From Patiria miniata (Eukaryota; Echinodermata; Asteroidea; Valvatida; Asterinidae): a stretch of 64,000 nucleotides of DNA. Where the stretch lies: positions 9,455,598 to 9,519,597 of the forward strand of contig NW_024037070.1 of assembly GCF_015706575.1 (NCBI RefSeq), written 5' to 3'. The position numbers and the translations under genes were made by a program. This document shows positions 34,401 through 45,715 of this stretch, piece by piece (within the stretch, counting starts at the first letter, position 1; every line of letters starts with the position of its first letter). Under the pieces are notes generated by a model, which searched no databases, was not told the origin of the DNA, and saw only the letters and a list, made by a program, of their open reading frames with translations.

Positions 34401-37400
34401 TAATCTTTGGCACTTTGATTGACTTGTGATGACTTTTGATTGACTTGTGATTGATTTTCAGTGACTTGTGATGGACTTGTGATCGACTTGTGATGGACTT
34501 GTGATTGACTTGTGATTGACTTGTGATTGACTTGTGATTGACTTGTGATTGACTTGTGATGGACTTGTGATGGACTTGTGATTGACTTGTGATTTGACTT
34601 GTGATTACTTGTGAGGTTTTGAGTACAACTCGGCTTTGATTAACTTTCCCTCAAATGTCTTGCTTTCTAGTCCCTGGGAAATGAAGCTACCATGTTGCTA
34701 CAGCGCCTGTGCCCTAATGATCTAGACTGTCCCATCGGTAGCGTTGTACATACAGGAATGCTGAACGAGAGAGGTGGTTATGAGTGTGACTGTAGTATTG
34801 CACGGCTTGATACAAATCGGTGAGTAATACAAAATCTAATTTTCTGTCAATTTCTCTGACACAATAGGAGGACGTTAATTAAGAGTAGATACACTCTTTT
34901 GTATTTACTCAAATGTGTGAGTAATGTGATGCCTGGGGGAAAAAAAACAAGAATTCCAAAGACATGAAGAAAAATCCTAGAGCCCTAGCATACTCAAGAA
35001 TATATTCAAAATCCCAAGAATCCTAAGACACTAGAACACCTAAGATTCCAAGAAAATTTATCATCATCAGAAACCCCAGATAATCCTAGATTCAAGGAAA
35101 ACCTAAGAAAACCCCAAAATCCCCAAGATCCCATGACCATCTTGAGGAAACCCTCAAAACCCACGACAAACGAGGAAAAATAAGATTCCTTGACAAACTT
35201 AGACTTAAATAAAAATCCAAGGTAACCCCTGGAAACCAAAGACCCCAGAAATCAAAGTTACCAAGTCAGCCGAAATTCTCCAGAAAATAATCCCTATAAT
35301 ATCAGGATATCAACAACAAAAGAGAAACTTCAAGAAAACCAAAGAAAGCTAAAGAAAAGCAAGAACTATTGAAAAGTTGAACGTGAATGTACTTATGTAC
35401 TAGTACTTGTCTTGTGTGTCCCTATTTAGTCTCACGTCATGTCACTAATTGATGGGAGAGTACAGTGTTTATGAGGAGAGGACAAGTGTTAAGTGAAAAT
35501 GTCCCTGTCGCCAAGCAGCACATGGCAGATGAATCAATATGTCAAAAACATTAGTCTCATGTTCAATGTGTCTCTGTGTTGACTTTCTATAAAGAGCTGT
35601 TGGTGACAGGCCCACGTTCACATAGTCTGTATGTGATGCTGTCTCACGTACACAATTTGTTGGCTTTTCAGCTCCAAAACATCCAAACTTCGTAGGTGAA
35701 ACAGGACTATCCACTGTCCTATTGCAAGGCCTGTGCAGGGTAGTGTGTTTACCATGGTGGTGGTTGATCAAGACGTCATCCGAAACCTTCTCGGCTGAAT
35801 GGTTTACCATACCCTGACTTCATCGCTTGCTTTTCCCTTTCTTTGTAAGACTCTTGTGTTGTTTTAAAAGCTAATGGATGCAATTTGAAAAAAAAATATG
35901 TTTTTGCTGATTCAAGGTACAATACAATAAATCTGAGGCAGACTATTAAAAAAAAATAACCTGTCGAAATTTCAGCTCGGTAGATACTAATTTTTTTAGA
36001 AATCGGCGAAAATGCATCTTCATTTTTCTCGACACAAAGCACAGGTTTCCCTTGACAGCGCGATGGTTTGGTCCTAATCATCCCAGGGAAATGATAGTAA
36101 TTCCTTATTTCTCAAAAATGACAGCATACTAGGCGCAACGATTTAACAGGATGCTTGATCATATTATTTCTAAATGTCTAAGTAAATTGATTTTTGTTGG
36201 TTTTTTTTAGTAATTAATAAACAGGCAGACTGCTCAACATAATCTGGGGGAAAAAAGTGATTTCCTAAGATTGTTTTACCACTTTCAAAATTGCCAAGGA
36301 TATTTGTTGGTGCAGTCTTTACAAATTAATATTTTCATTGGGCTACATTTTGGGTTCGTAAGTGGTCTGAATTTTCTGGTAAATCCAAGACTCTAAAATG
36401 TGTGCCTGAAGCAGCCTTTGTTTCTTCTTTCCTTTTTATTATTTTCTTTAGGAAGCTACGTAAAAACAAAATCCCATCCAAAGTTTAAACAAAAAAACAA
36501 CCCAAATTTCAATTTGGATTTAACAAAAAGCAGTGCACAGCCTCTCAGAAACAAATTTCCTGAAATTGAGGATGCTTTTCCTGTCATCTCAATGACGTCA
36601 CAGAAAAAAAAGGCGAGGGACCCCCCCCCCCAAAAAAGAGTGATTTTCGTACCCTTCACAGAAAAGGTATTTGTACAAAATTGTTTGAGTTTAAAGTCCA
36701 TTTCATAGATTCTTTAACTTACCGGTATTCATCAATGACGAATGCAGCATTGATTCACAGCAAATGTTATCAAATTAAATAATCAATCTTCTGGCGGTGA
36801 GGTTGGCAAATACCATTGCATGACATATTAGTCTCATCTGTGAAGAAACAAGAAACCATTTATATCAAGATGAATTATCTGCAAACCACACTTTAGTTAT
36901 TCAGTTCACTCTGAGGCTCAGAATTGTGATATTGATAGCAATTTATAATGCGGGCCTAATCAAAAGATTCTTCCAGGTAACTAACGATGTTTTGTTTGCC
37001 CTTTTATCATCCGGTTTATTGAGTAAATGAGTATAATACTCCCTGGCGCCACCATATGCAATTACTTTGGTAAATTGTTGTGCTAAACTGATCTGTCATG
37101 TGTCAGTGTACATATGACAGGTTTATGGGTTCTGACTAATGTCTTTGAATGAAGACATTGACAAACTGAGGAACCACCAGCATAGGGCTGGATAGCTCAG
37201 TTGGTAGAGCACTGGAATAGCAATCCAGATGTCAAAGGTTCAGTCAATTAAAACCGATGCATTTATGAAGTGGAAGTGATAAAGCAATACGAGTATTATG
37301 TTGTTCAATGCCAAATGGAGTACCGAAGTGAATACGTCACGCGCACAAAATGTGTGTGAAAGACATTAGCGCGTGATTCGGCCCGTGAACCAACACGTGC

Positions 37401-40400
37401 GCGTACTCTATTCGTTTGCACTACACTTTCTGGTTCTAAATGACGTCACACTTCGGTACTCCATAGGCAAAGGGCCAAACTTTGAATATTAAAAAGCAGC
37501 TTTTCGTTTTCTTTTGTTAGATTTCTTAAATTCCTCATCTCAGTACTCTGGCGCGCTGATATGAAGTCCCAAGCAGATGTGTGTTTTGTTTGTACTCTGA
37601 TCAATACGTTGCCTGACTTGCCATTTGCGGTTTCAAAATGGTTTCTAAAACATTGATTATTCATATACACATAATCAGTTGCACTTTGGCACCGAGTTAC
37701 TCTTCATACATATCTGCTCGCCAGAATGATTAAAAGGAGTGTTTCCAGAGAATACATGAAGCAGTAGGCAATCTGGTCTCTAGGCAACAAATATTGGGAC
37801 TTAGAGTGTGTGTGTGTATGGGAGACACCACATGGACAGGTCGGTAGTCATCTACTTGTACTCTCTGATTTCTACGCTTTCAGTTTGTGAAACGGTGTTG
37901 AACTTGTGCTCAGCCTGGAAACCTCAACATCTGAAAATTCTTGTGTCTCTTTGGATTGTTGGGAGAAATGATGCTTTGTCACTTCATTTGTTTGAATGCA
38001 TTTCTTGCATTGCAAAGTAGGGCACTTCTGGTGGTCAGCGGTTGTGTTGCTGTCAGCAGTCAAGGATCCGATATTGTTATAATGGCTGATGCTAATAATG
38101 TAACTGCGATGGAGCAGCTGGTCAACTCAACAAGCACTGATTGGCCAGAAACCTATCCGGACTCGGACACTGATTGGTCAACATTACGAATCGTTAGTGT
38201 AACGCTTAACGTTCCGACTACAATCTTGATACTGACCCTTAATCCACTCTGTTTGTGTGTCATCTGGCGGGTGCCGGACACCCAGTCAACCAATAAAGTC
38301 TTCATGGCATCGTTGATTGCTGCTGACTTCTTCTACGGGCTCCTGGTGTGCATTCCGGTAACTTTGTCGTTAATCACCGGTTATTGGCCCTTCGGCAGTT
38401 TCCTGTGTGCTACCTTCTCCGTGGTCGGTGAATACATGTTTGGCCTGATATGTTTCCTGTCCCTGTTGCAGCTGACGGTTGACCGGTACCTGGCTGTCGC
38501 CTGGTGTCTGCATTATTCCCGCCTGATGACTCTGCGCCGAGCGAAAACCATCACTCTGCTCAATTGGATCTTAGCACTCATTGTCTCGTTTTGCGGACAT
38601 GTGGAATTCTTTCACAAACATCAGACAATCGACAGCACGGAATGTGACCTGGCAGCACGACTCGTGCTACATTATATCCTAGTCGTACTAATTATCATTG
38701 GGTTGATTATTATTTTGATGCTGTACCTGCATATTTTGGTTATTGCCCGTCGCCAAGCACGGCGTATTGCACAGGAAAACCAGCCAATACCGGGACCCGC
38801 CCGAAAGAACACCAAATCTTTCAGCACAGTCATTATTATATCCGCGGTAGTTTTTGTGGGCTGGATGCCATCACTAATAATTGAACTCGTGGACACTGTC
38901 AACGTTCCGTCTGCCGTCATATATACTACAGATTTTCTCTTCTTCAGCACCAACTGGATCGACGCAGTCGTCTTCTGCCTGAGAAACAAGGAATTCAGGG
39001 AGACGCTTCGCAAAATGGCAGCCACTGGCTGTAAAGTTTTTCGCAAATGCGACTGCATTGATTGCTGAATCTGTACAACTTATGAAAAATACACTTTGAA
39101 CTTTAGATGGAAAAAAGTTGCAGAAAGATTCCAAAACGAATTCCAAAAATATGCAAAATATATGTCCATAAAGTTGTGAACATACCGATGTTGTAGTTCC
39201 AAAAAAATGTGGCATTGGAAATATTATGAGGATTATGAATGCCTCAACTTTAATAAGTTTCTTTATTTTAACATTACGTTTTATCCTTCACCAATTTTTG
39301 TCATGTGACCACTGTACAGTCATGATGGGGAGCCCCTTAATGGCAAAAGCCACAGCTAGCACAAGAGAGCCTTTGTGATAGAAATGATACATGTTTAGAT
39401 TAGTGCTTTCGGAGAGCATTTGTTCACAATATCTGAGCATACATGGTCAACAATGACACCGACACACGCATCATTGACCAGGAGGCACACTTGCCATCAT
39501 GGAAGATACCAAAGGCAGTCTACATCTGCCGCTGTGAGCCGTCATTGAACTGTGACCAGGATGACCAGCTTACGTCGGTTTACTTTACGATCTTATGGCC
39601 TGGTAATCAAGAAGAGGCTGCACAGTAACGTCAACTTGAAAAAGGCTCTGATCAAACTTTCTCGCAATAATTCTTAGTAGAAAAGAATCAGCTAAGAATT
39701 ATGCACAGTCCAGCTTGGAATGGATTTTAACCCACAACAAGTTTCTTTCAATTTGCTCATATTTAACCAATTCTAAAGAATTTTTCGTTGTTATTAAAAA
39801 AAAATTGGCACAATAGAAAAAAGCAAAATGAAAGACAAATCTTTATCGTAAAATTACAAACGTTGGGACTTTGGACTTGATGTGGATGTAATATAAGTAC
39901 ACTGTAGGTTTGTTATCAAATGAGAATTCAGCATGTGTTGTTACAATCAATCGTCTGTATTCCCATAAACATGAGAACATTTACACTATAAAACAAATGG
40001 CCTGCTAGCTTTTGATAATTTTTTTTACAAGGTAAACACATTTTTGATAACCAGATATCTTCTTTTTTTTATTTGAAAAAAAAGTTATTGATACTGTCCT
40101 TGTTGTACTTATTATATCTGAAGTTTGTTATGAGATTATTGTAGTTACGTCCTATTTTAACTGGTCCTTCTTTAACTTTAGATCCACAAGCATCAATCAT
40201 TTATTACCCCTCATTTCATTTTGTCCATTTGTTTGGTCAATGTTTTTCTTGTTCCCTACTGCTAATGCTAATTTATCAAACTTTTATAATTCAGAAATGT
40301 GTCTTTAAATAGACATGGATCTTCAAGCAAACTTGAATCCTCGATTCTGATTGGTCGTTCATGGCATTATCCCACATACCATGGTCTGGCCATATGGCAT

Positions 40401-43400
40401 TCTACATATCACGATTTTCTAAGATGTGCGCGCCATTCCTGCTGCAAGCGCATGTAATTTGATAACCTCTGAAAAGTTCGTGTACAGTGTGCATGTTCCA
40501 TCTTTACTGTGCGTCAGATTTGCTTGAAGATAAATTTGTTGTCCTACTTGCGCATGTGGAACACGGAATAATGTAGTGTCACTGTGTCCATGCCCCATAT
40601 ACCGCTACCACTCAGCCTTCATTCTTGTGTCATATGGGGCACAGACAGAGACACATTATTCTGTGTTCCACTAATATTATTTATAGTCTTACATATCATT
40701 TTTATTGTCGTAATACGCTTTAGGGTATCTAGGAAACAACGGGTCCCCTATCTTCCACATTCACTTTGCAGAGCAACCAACACATTTATAATTCCGTTAG
40801 CTCAAGCAAACCTGTAACATTAACTCAAATTACATTAGTAGCTCGTCGATGCTACATGCACGCTTGTGTGTTATCCATTAAAACTGGCAATGGATTACAC
40901 AGAGCCGATGGCATGTCATTATTTGTTCTTGCAAGACATTTAGTTCGACAAGTTCGTGTGAGACATTTTTTAATGTCGAAGTGCTTCATCAGAAAAGTAC
41001 AGTGGTACAGTTCAAAATATACATTGTACTCTTTAAAGGGCATATATAGGATCATGTACATTTATCACAAAAGTTACCTAGCAAATTGTCATCAAAAAAC
41101 TTAGTTGGATTAGAGGTCACAATGGTACTAAACACCCCTTGAAATTATTTTTAAAAATGTAATGTACAGTAGGTGTTTTCAGATTGATCAGCTAATTGTA
41201 AATAAAGAGTAATTAACATCGTGTTTTGTGACCAAAAGGTTGTGCATAGATTGTCATTGTTTTCTCGAAAAGTGTAATATCCACTGAGCTGGAATTTCCA
41301 ACGGATACTTTTTTGGATTTTGAGTGGTGTAATTATTTGAAAAGAACAAAATGTATGAAAAGCAAATAATACTATACGCCTTTATAAAAAGAAACAGTTA
41401 TGCATTAACAGTAACCTGCACTAGACACGTTCTTCAATTATACCAAACATGCTTTCTAAAGGACGACAGTTTCATATTTCAACATGATGTCCCGCTGTCC
41501 CTACAACATTAATACAGATATATGTTTGTCTTGTTTTAGTCATCCATCGTCTTACTTACACAAGCCAAATGTAACTCGAATGGTTCATGACAAGCTGTCA
41601 TTCACGGCATAATTAAGTTCTGCTTTACCCACGGTGCAGGATAGTAAGAAATCAACTTGTGTTTGTAGACATTGCAAAACAGTCTTCAGTTCTCGGCAGT
41701 TTTGTGTTTGATAGTGGTGTGCATTTATGGGTAGTACGGGCACCGGGTAACCTATTTGAGTATAACACTGGTACCCGGGTACCTGTAAAAAAAAAACCAA
41801 CCCCAAAATTCTAATTCCGGAAGTTGTCTGAAGGGCTTTATAGCTTTGCGGCTTAAAACCCCAACTTTCACGAGCGTCATCTGTCGTGCAGTAAAATGCA
41901 AATCTGTTTTTGTGTATTCCATGTAGCCTGGTTTTCATTTTGAAAATTCCCCAAAATTGGTATTCAAAACCTTTCTTTTTCATTGTCTGAGAAGTTAATT
42001 TGTAAAGTTGGTTACAAGCATCCGATCTGACATCAGCGGTCGGGCACTCAGGTACCGGTTCAAAACTACAGCAGTGTGCAGAGTATAGTGGGGCTGCACG
42101 ATGTTGCTGATGTCATGTTAAAATGCTAGTGATGGATCATTTTATCAACACAGTTTACCAGAGTTATGTGTCTTTTTATGGCGCGGCACAACTAAAGTAA
42201 TGTATTCAACCATAGTAAGCTCTGGAGTTGAATTGAAATCTATCGTACAAAAACGAAAACTAGTATTGTGAATTGACTTGTAAGACACGTTTGTTTGGAG
42301 ACACACACTCAAGTTGGACCTATTAAGAAACATCAATCACTGGAAGTGGTGACGGAGGAGACGCTAACTGCTTGCAGACATGAGAATACACTTCATTGCT
42401 GTGTATTTGCGAAAAAGAATTGCCGCTAATCGCTTGGAGACATGATACCACACACTCTTCGAGGTTCTGCTTTTGCGAACAAGATGACTTGGTCAATTGA
42501 CTGTGATTAGCATCTTAAAGTTTATTGCTCTCACACTGTGTATTTTCAGTATCTAAAAAATGGGCCGATGAATCAGTACAATGTTTGTCAGATATCAGAT
42601 CGATTAAGATAATCACCCCCCCCCTCCCAATTTCAGATTTTTGAGAAAAAAAATACTGTCATAAAACATTTTTTTAAAACACCAGAACAATAATAAAAGA
42701 AATTAGGAAATAATGTTAATAAGATAACTTAAGAAATATAACAAGAAGCAATGTTAAAACTAATAAAAACCTCAACTGAAATTATTTGGTCAAATCAATT
42801 TGAAACACATAAATAAGAAGGCACAGAAGAAAAGACATTTGACATGACACACAGGAACAAATGAGGCTGAATGAAAAGAAAATCATATTATTTGAAGATC
42901 AATAAGAAAGGTCATTGCACTTATTTGAATGTTTTCTCGCTGGAAGTAATGGTAGGTTGTTGTTGCATTTTGTATTTCTGTCACATAGGGGGGAGAGACA
43001 AAGGAACTTGTGCAGGGATTGGTTTTTAGCCTCGTTTCAAAAATTAGAGCTATGTTGAAAGTTTTCATCAAGGGAGTCCGAACCTCAGAGTTGGGATCAA
43101 ACCCATCACAAGTTAATAACAAGCCAACAACACGTTACCTACTTTGTGCAGCTGTATTGTACAAAGCAGCTAAACAAAAAATTCAACCATGACAATGATC
43201 AAGCTCATGTACATGAGTTGATGTACTCCGGTCTTCATGCAGAATATTCTCATTCAATGGACATTCTTAATCTAATACCTTGGTTTAAATAATCTATATT
43301 TATCCACCCTTAACTCTTTCTTCCGTTTGCAGATATTTCATCATTTGTCCAACCATTCAGCTGGTCAAGGCTCATCACTGGATCTCCAATCACCTGCCTC

Positions 43401-45477
43401 CGGACGGCTCGGTCACTCTGCGAGATCTGACCAACCAGTACGCTGGCCTGAATGTCCTGGGGCCTAAGGCCAGGGATGTGCTACAGAAACTGACCACAAC
43501 ATCACTCAGCTCGGCCGACTTTAGGCCATTCTCCTTCAAGGTCAGTGGCTCCGAGTCAAAAAATACTGGCCAACAAAGTAACTGATTTAAGTCAAAATGT
43601 TGTTTTCCCTCTTCTTATGATTTATCAAAGTTCAAGGAAACTATTGACATATTCCCGCTGTCTATTTAACCTGCTTCTTTTTGTCTTGTTTGTAGTCGCC
43701 ACTTTCAGTGGCTTTGGCCCCGCGGTTGGGATTCTCATTAATATAAATATGGAGCAAGAGAAGTATAACAGATAAGTGGCCAAAGCATGGATATAATGTT
43801 AAAATGATGAAACAAAATTGTCAATTTTTTTTTCTCAAGTTTTTAAAGTGATTTTTAACCGGAGAGAAAAGTATTTTTGAATGGGGATTCAGGCAGGTCC
43901 ATTTTCTGAGACAAGTCCTCTAGTCCGTTTGATATCTCCAGTTATAATTGCTCGTTTACACTTTTATACCCTTTTTCTAACTTGTGATTTTTATTTTTTT
44001 ATTTTTTTAAAGGAGTTGAATGTAGGTTTTGCGACCGGAGTGAAAGCTATGACTATCACACATGCAGGGGAGGACGGTATGGTGCTGTACATACCCAATG
44101 AGGTTAGTGCACGCTAAATCTGTTTATAATTATTTGGCATTCGGTCGGAATAGACCACAAAAGTCTTTCGCCTTATTTTCAGTGGGGTCCAACTCTCCCT
44201 TTTGTAACCGTTGAAGAGGTACTTGTGCACGGAGTCAATAAGCCTACAAAAGTCACCAATATTAGATGGTGGCTAATTTAGTTTGTTAAACCTTCAGCAG
44301 CTTTTTAAGAGCGACTGCCCTAAAATTTCTATTGAAACTGCTTTGCTTCTGTTTGTAGACAGCTGTTCAGGTATACGATGCTTTGCTTGAGGCTGGTAAG
44401 GATTGTGGAATCCGCAACGCTGGCTACTACGCACTCAGGTGGCTGCGGATCGAGAAATTTTATTTCTACTGGGGCGAGGATTTCGACTCCACCACGACAC
44501 CGTATGAGATCGGCCGAGATATGAGAGTCAAGTTTGACAAAGTGAGACATCAGTATTGTTGGAAATTTGCTTTGAATTTGGTTGTTTCTATACACATTTT
44601 TTTTATAAATTAATTATGCAGCTTAACAGACTGTTTGCCCTGGCATTCATTGCTGTGGGAATTTTTTTAATATATTTTTATGGATAGAACTAGAACAAGG
44701 TGTTTACTTGTGCTATCAGTGACGATAAACCAACTAAGGTTTTCCAACACTGTATTTCCATATTTCAACAATGTATATGAATAATTTTTGAGAGAAAAAA
44801 TGTACTCAAAAATTGATCAGCTTCTCACTAATTTTTCAGTTTGGAAGATATTGATTTAATATTGGGCTTTAAATTACTCAAAGTAGGTCCTTTTCTTCTT
44901 TTATCTGTGATACCAAAGCTCACCTTTTTTTCAAGTACCAGAGATGTAGTCAAGTCTTTCACAAGTCACTCTTGTCTTAAATCAAGCGGCAAGATTTTCA
45001 AATGAACTGTGATAAAGCCGTTCCTTTCTTATCGTTCTTTACTTCAGATTTGACTTATGATAGACTTGACTGCGAGTTTGTTTATATTGTTCATTACTTT
45101 TTCAGGGTGTGGAGTTCATCGGCAAATCAGCACTCCTCAAACAGCGTCAGGAGGGCGTCAAGCGGCAGCTACTCGGCTTCATCCTGGAGGACCACAACAT
45201 CAACACAGACCTGTGGCCATGGGGCCGGGAACCCATCTACCGCAATGGTCAGCATGCTGGGATGACCACATGCAGCAGCTACGGCCCTACACAGGGCAAA
45301 ATGACCTGCCTGGGCTGGCTGACCAATCGGGACGCTGACACGGGTCAAATGTTAGAGGTCACACCCGACTTCGTCAACAAGGGGCAGTACGAGATTGACA
45401 TTGCTGGCAAGCGGTTTCCACTGAAGGCCAGGCTGTATCCCTCACAGTTAGGGGCTAAGCAACCAACTCATGGTTAA
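28409..45477 (+). CDS. PDPR: PDPR-like mitochondrial flavoprotein (pyruvate dehydrogenase phosphatase regulatory subunit)
   Basis: PDPR regulates the catalytic subunit of the phosphatase that reactivates pyruvate dehydrogenase in the mitochondrial matrix; it derives from the DMGDH/sarcosine dehydrogenase family. Sixteen exons: 28409-28665, 29173-29306, 29779-29860, 30325-30488, 31117-31238, 31582-31702, 31955-32113, 32777-32901, 33148-33340, 33765-33923, 34167-34303, 34671-34819, 43333-43540, 44013-44102, 44359-44541, 45106-45477. Phases agree and give 884 residues (human 879). The N-terminus is rich in Arg/Ser/Cys, a plausible targeting peptide. The FAD fold shows [11 protein letters not shown] (Gly59-Gly64). 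The C-terminal half has GcvT-like signatures [27 protein letters not shown] and [10 protein letters not shown]. Where DMGDH has TWH with covalent flavin, this protein has TTWNAS. Intron 12 hosts a GPCR gene. PDPR is favoured over DMGDH/SARDH by [12 protein letters not shown] and overall length. Confidence 0.92.
30690..30790 (-). repeat. SINE-like fragment, family 4 (antisense)
   Basis: TACCTTGCCCAAGAACACAA, then CATGATC and GGGGATTGAATCATTAAACC, is the reverse complement of a tRNA-like tail with a degenerate B box. The same word series occurs near 58977-59035. It sits in PDPR intron 4 and is fragmentary. Confidence 0.4.
32902..33147. repeat. PDPR intron 8 with C16 and C27 tracts and a transposon-like end
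   Basis: This 246-bp intron holds C16 at 32911-32926, ten bases after the exon 8 donor, and C27 at 33072-33098. The latter is followed by GAGCAAAAATTCCTGGATCCGCCCCTG, given here as the edge of a repeat whose other strand reads AGGGGCGGATCCAGG then poly(G). Its minus-strand frame encodes [13 protein letters not shown], a word familiar from spurious predictions in invertebrate genomes. Confidence 0.6.
34390..34625. repeat. Minisatellite of GACTTGTGATT units
   Basis: More than ten units of roughly 11-12 bases, mostly GACTTGTGATT or GACTTGTGATG, run head to tail in PDPR intron 11. Short runs of the same word appear at about 6418-6475, 45590-45650 and 57118-57160, and a related GACTCAGACTC run near 23740-23815. 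The dispersed copies all lie in introns or in the DNA after PDPR. Confidence 0.85.
34970..35360. repeat. Degenerate CCAAGAAAA/CCTAAGAAAAC array
   Basis: An A- and C-rich array of loosely repeated words (CCCAAGAATCC, CCTAAGAAAACCCC, CCCCAAGATCCC) fills the start of PDPR intron 12. Composition and word set match the array at 18885-19150 in UBA2 intron 6. No reading frame or known repeat family is recognised. Confidence 0.6.
35361..37130 (+). other. PDPR intron 12, 5' part: no gene recognised
   Basis: Apart from C11 at 36621 I see no exon. Around 36106-36165, TTTCTCAAAAATGACAGC and TACTAGGCGCAACGATTTAACAGGATGCTT (split here; related words ATGACAGTATACCAGG and TTTTACAGGATGCTT occur at 48330-48370 inside MITE C) suggest an old repeat fragment. 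The rest looks like ordinary intron sequence. Confidence 0.4.
37130..37250 (+). repeat. tRNA-derived SINE, family 3
   Basis: TAGCTCAGTTGGTAGAGCAC (about 37191) is a textbook tRNA A-box region, followed by an anticodon-arm-like stretch GCAATCCAGA and a degraded B box AAGGTTCAGTC. The leader GAAGACATTGACAAACTGAG is shared, in reverse, with the copy at 50120-50265. It is not a functional tRNA gene, since the 3' acceptor arm is absent. Confidence 0.6.
37315..37464. mobile_element. 150-bp MITE with 16-bp terminal inverted repeats
   Basis: The left end ATGGAGTACCGAAGTG is matched exactly by the inverse CACTTCGGTACTCCAT at 37449-37464. The core is CpG-rich compared with its surroundings (ACGTCACGCGC, ACACGTGCGCGT) and noncoding. 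No clear target duplication. It lies about 475 bp upstream of the nested GPCR frame. Confidence 0.65.
38083..39068 (+). CDS. Single-exon class A (rhodopsin-like) G protein-coupled receptor nested in PDPR intron 12
   Basis: An intact frame opens at 37941; the likely start is Met at 38083 ([12 protein letters not shown]), giving 328 residues with N-glycosylation sites NVT and NST and a short extracellular tail. The earlier Met would prepend 47 residues. Seven hydrophobic segments are visible. Hallmarks: TM2 [10 protein letters not shown]3 cysteine in GSFLCATF paired with ECL2 Cys (STECDL), TVDRYLAV for DRY, TM6 FVGWMPSL in place of CWxP, TM7 NWIDAVVF in place of NPxxY, then LRNKEFR helix 8 and cysteines for palmitoylation (CKVFRKCDC). 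There is no Asp at the aminergic TM3 position, so an amine ligand is not supported. It lies on the same strand as PDPR, with no introns of its own. The ligand is unknown and no specific orthologue is recognised. Confidence 0.9.
40557..40670. repeat. Hairpin element, arms about 40 bp
   Basis: TGGAACACGGAATAATGT near 40557 is matched in inverse by ACATTATTCTGTGTTCCA ending at 40670. Pairing continues through the CCCCATAT / ATATGGGG words. The loop is about 30 bases. It looks like a miniature inverted-repeat element; no target duplication is clear. Confidence 0.6.
41033..41388. mobile_element. MITE family A copy in PDPR intron 12
   Basis: The left end TTAAAGGGCATATATAGGAT and the right end CTATACGCCTTTATAAA are imperfect inverted repeats. 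The interior matches 12676-13040 over many words, such as CGTGTTTTGTGACCAAAAGG and GGATTTTGAGTGGTGTAATT. Sequence differences and indels show the two copies are old. Confidence 0.7.
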
Positions 45478-45715
45478 AACCCTTTATCACTGCACATTAC
45501 GCCTTCCGTTCCTGATCTTTCTGGGGCTTGAAACCTCAGATGTTTTCTCTGGATGTTTCGGCTTCATCAGGACCTCCTGATTAGGGGGACTTGGGATGCC
45601 TTGTGATCAGCTTGTGACTGAATTGTGGTGATTGGGGACTGACTTGGTTACAACTCTGTCGTGTAATAAGAGATCCTATAACGTGCGAAATTGATTTAAA
45701 TATTTCCATTTTTAG

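Larger units (their letters stand above)
39069..43332 (+). other. PDPR intron 12, 3' part: GPCR 3' UTR and repeats
   Basis: After the GPCR stop the sequence is AT-rich and carries a hairpin at 40557-40670 and a MITE at 41033-41388. The remaining short frames, such as the minus-strand 132-codon frame at 41585-41983, have no recognisable domain. C9 occurs at 42616. No other exon is supported before the PDPR exon 13 acceptor at 43332. Confidence 0.45.

Noticed and set aside
37191-37245. A functional tRNA gene
   Set aside because: It has a good A box but a degraded B box and no acceptor-stem closure; it is a SINE head.
45109-45265. Second frames across PDPR exon 16
   Set aside because: These are shadows of the true exon, whose frame is fixed by EPIYRNGQ and [10 protein letters not shown].
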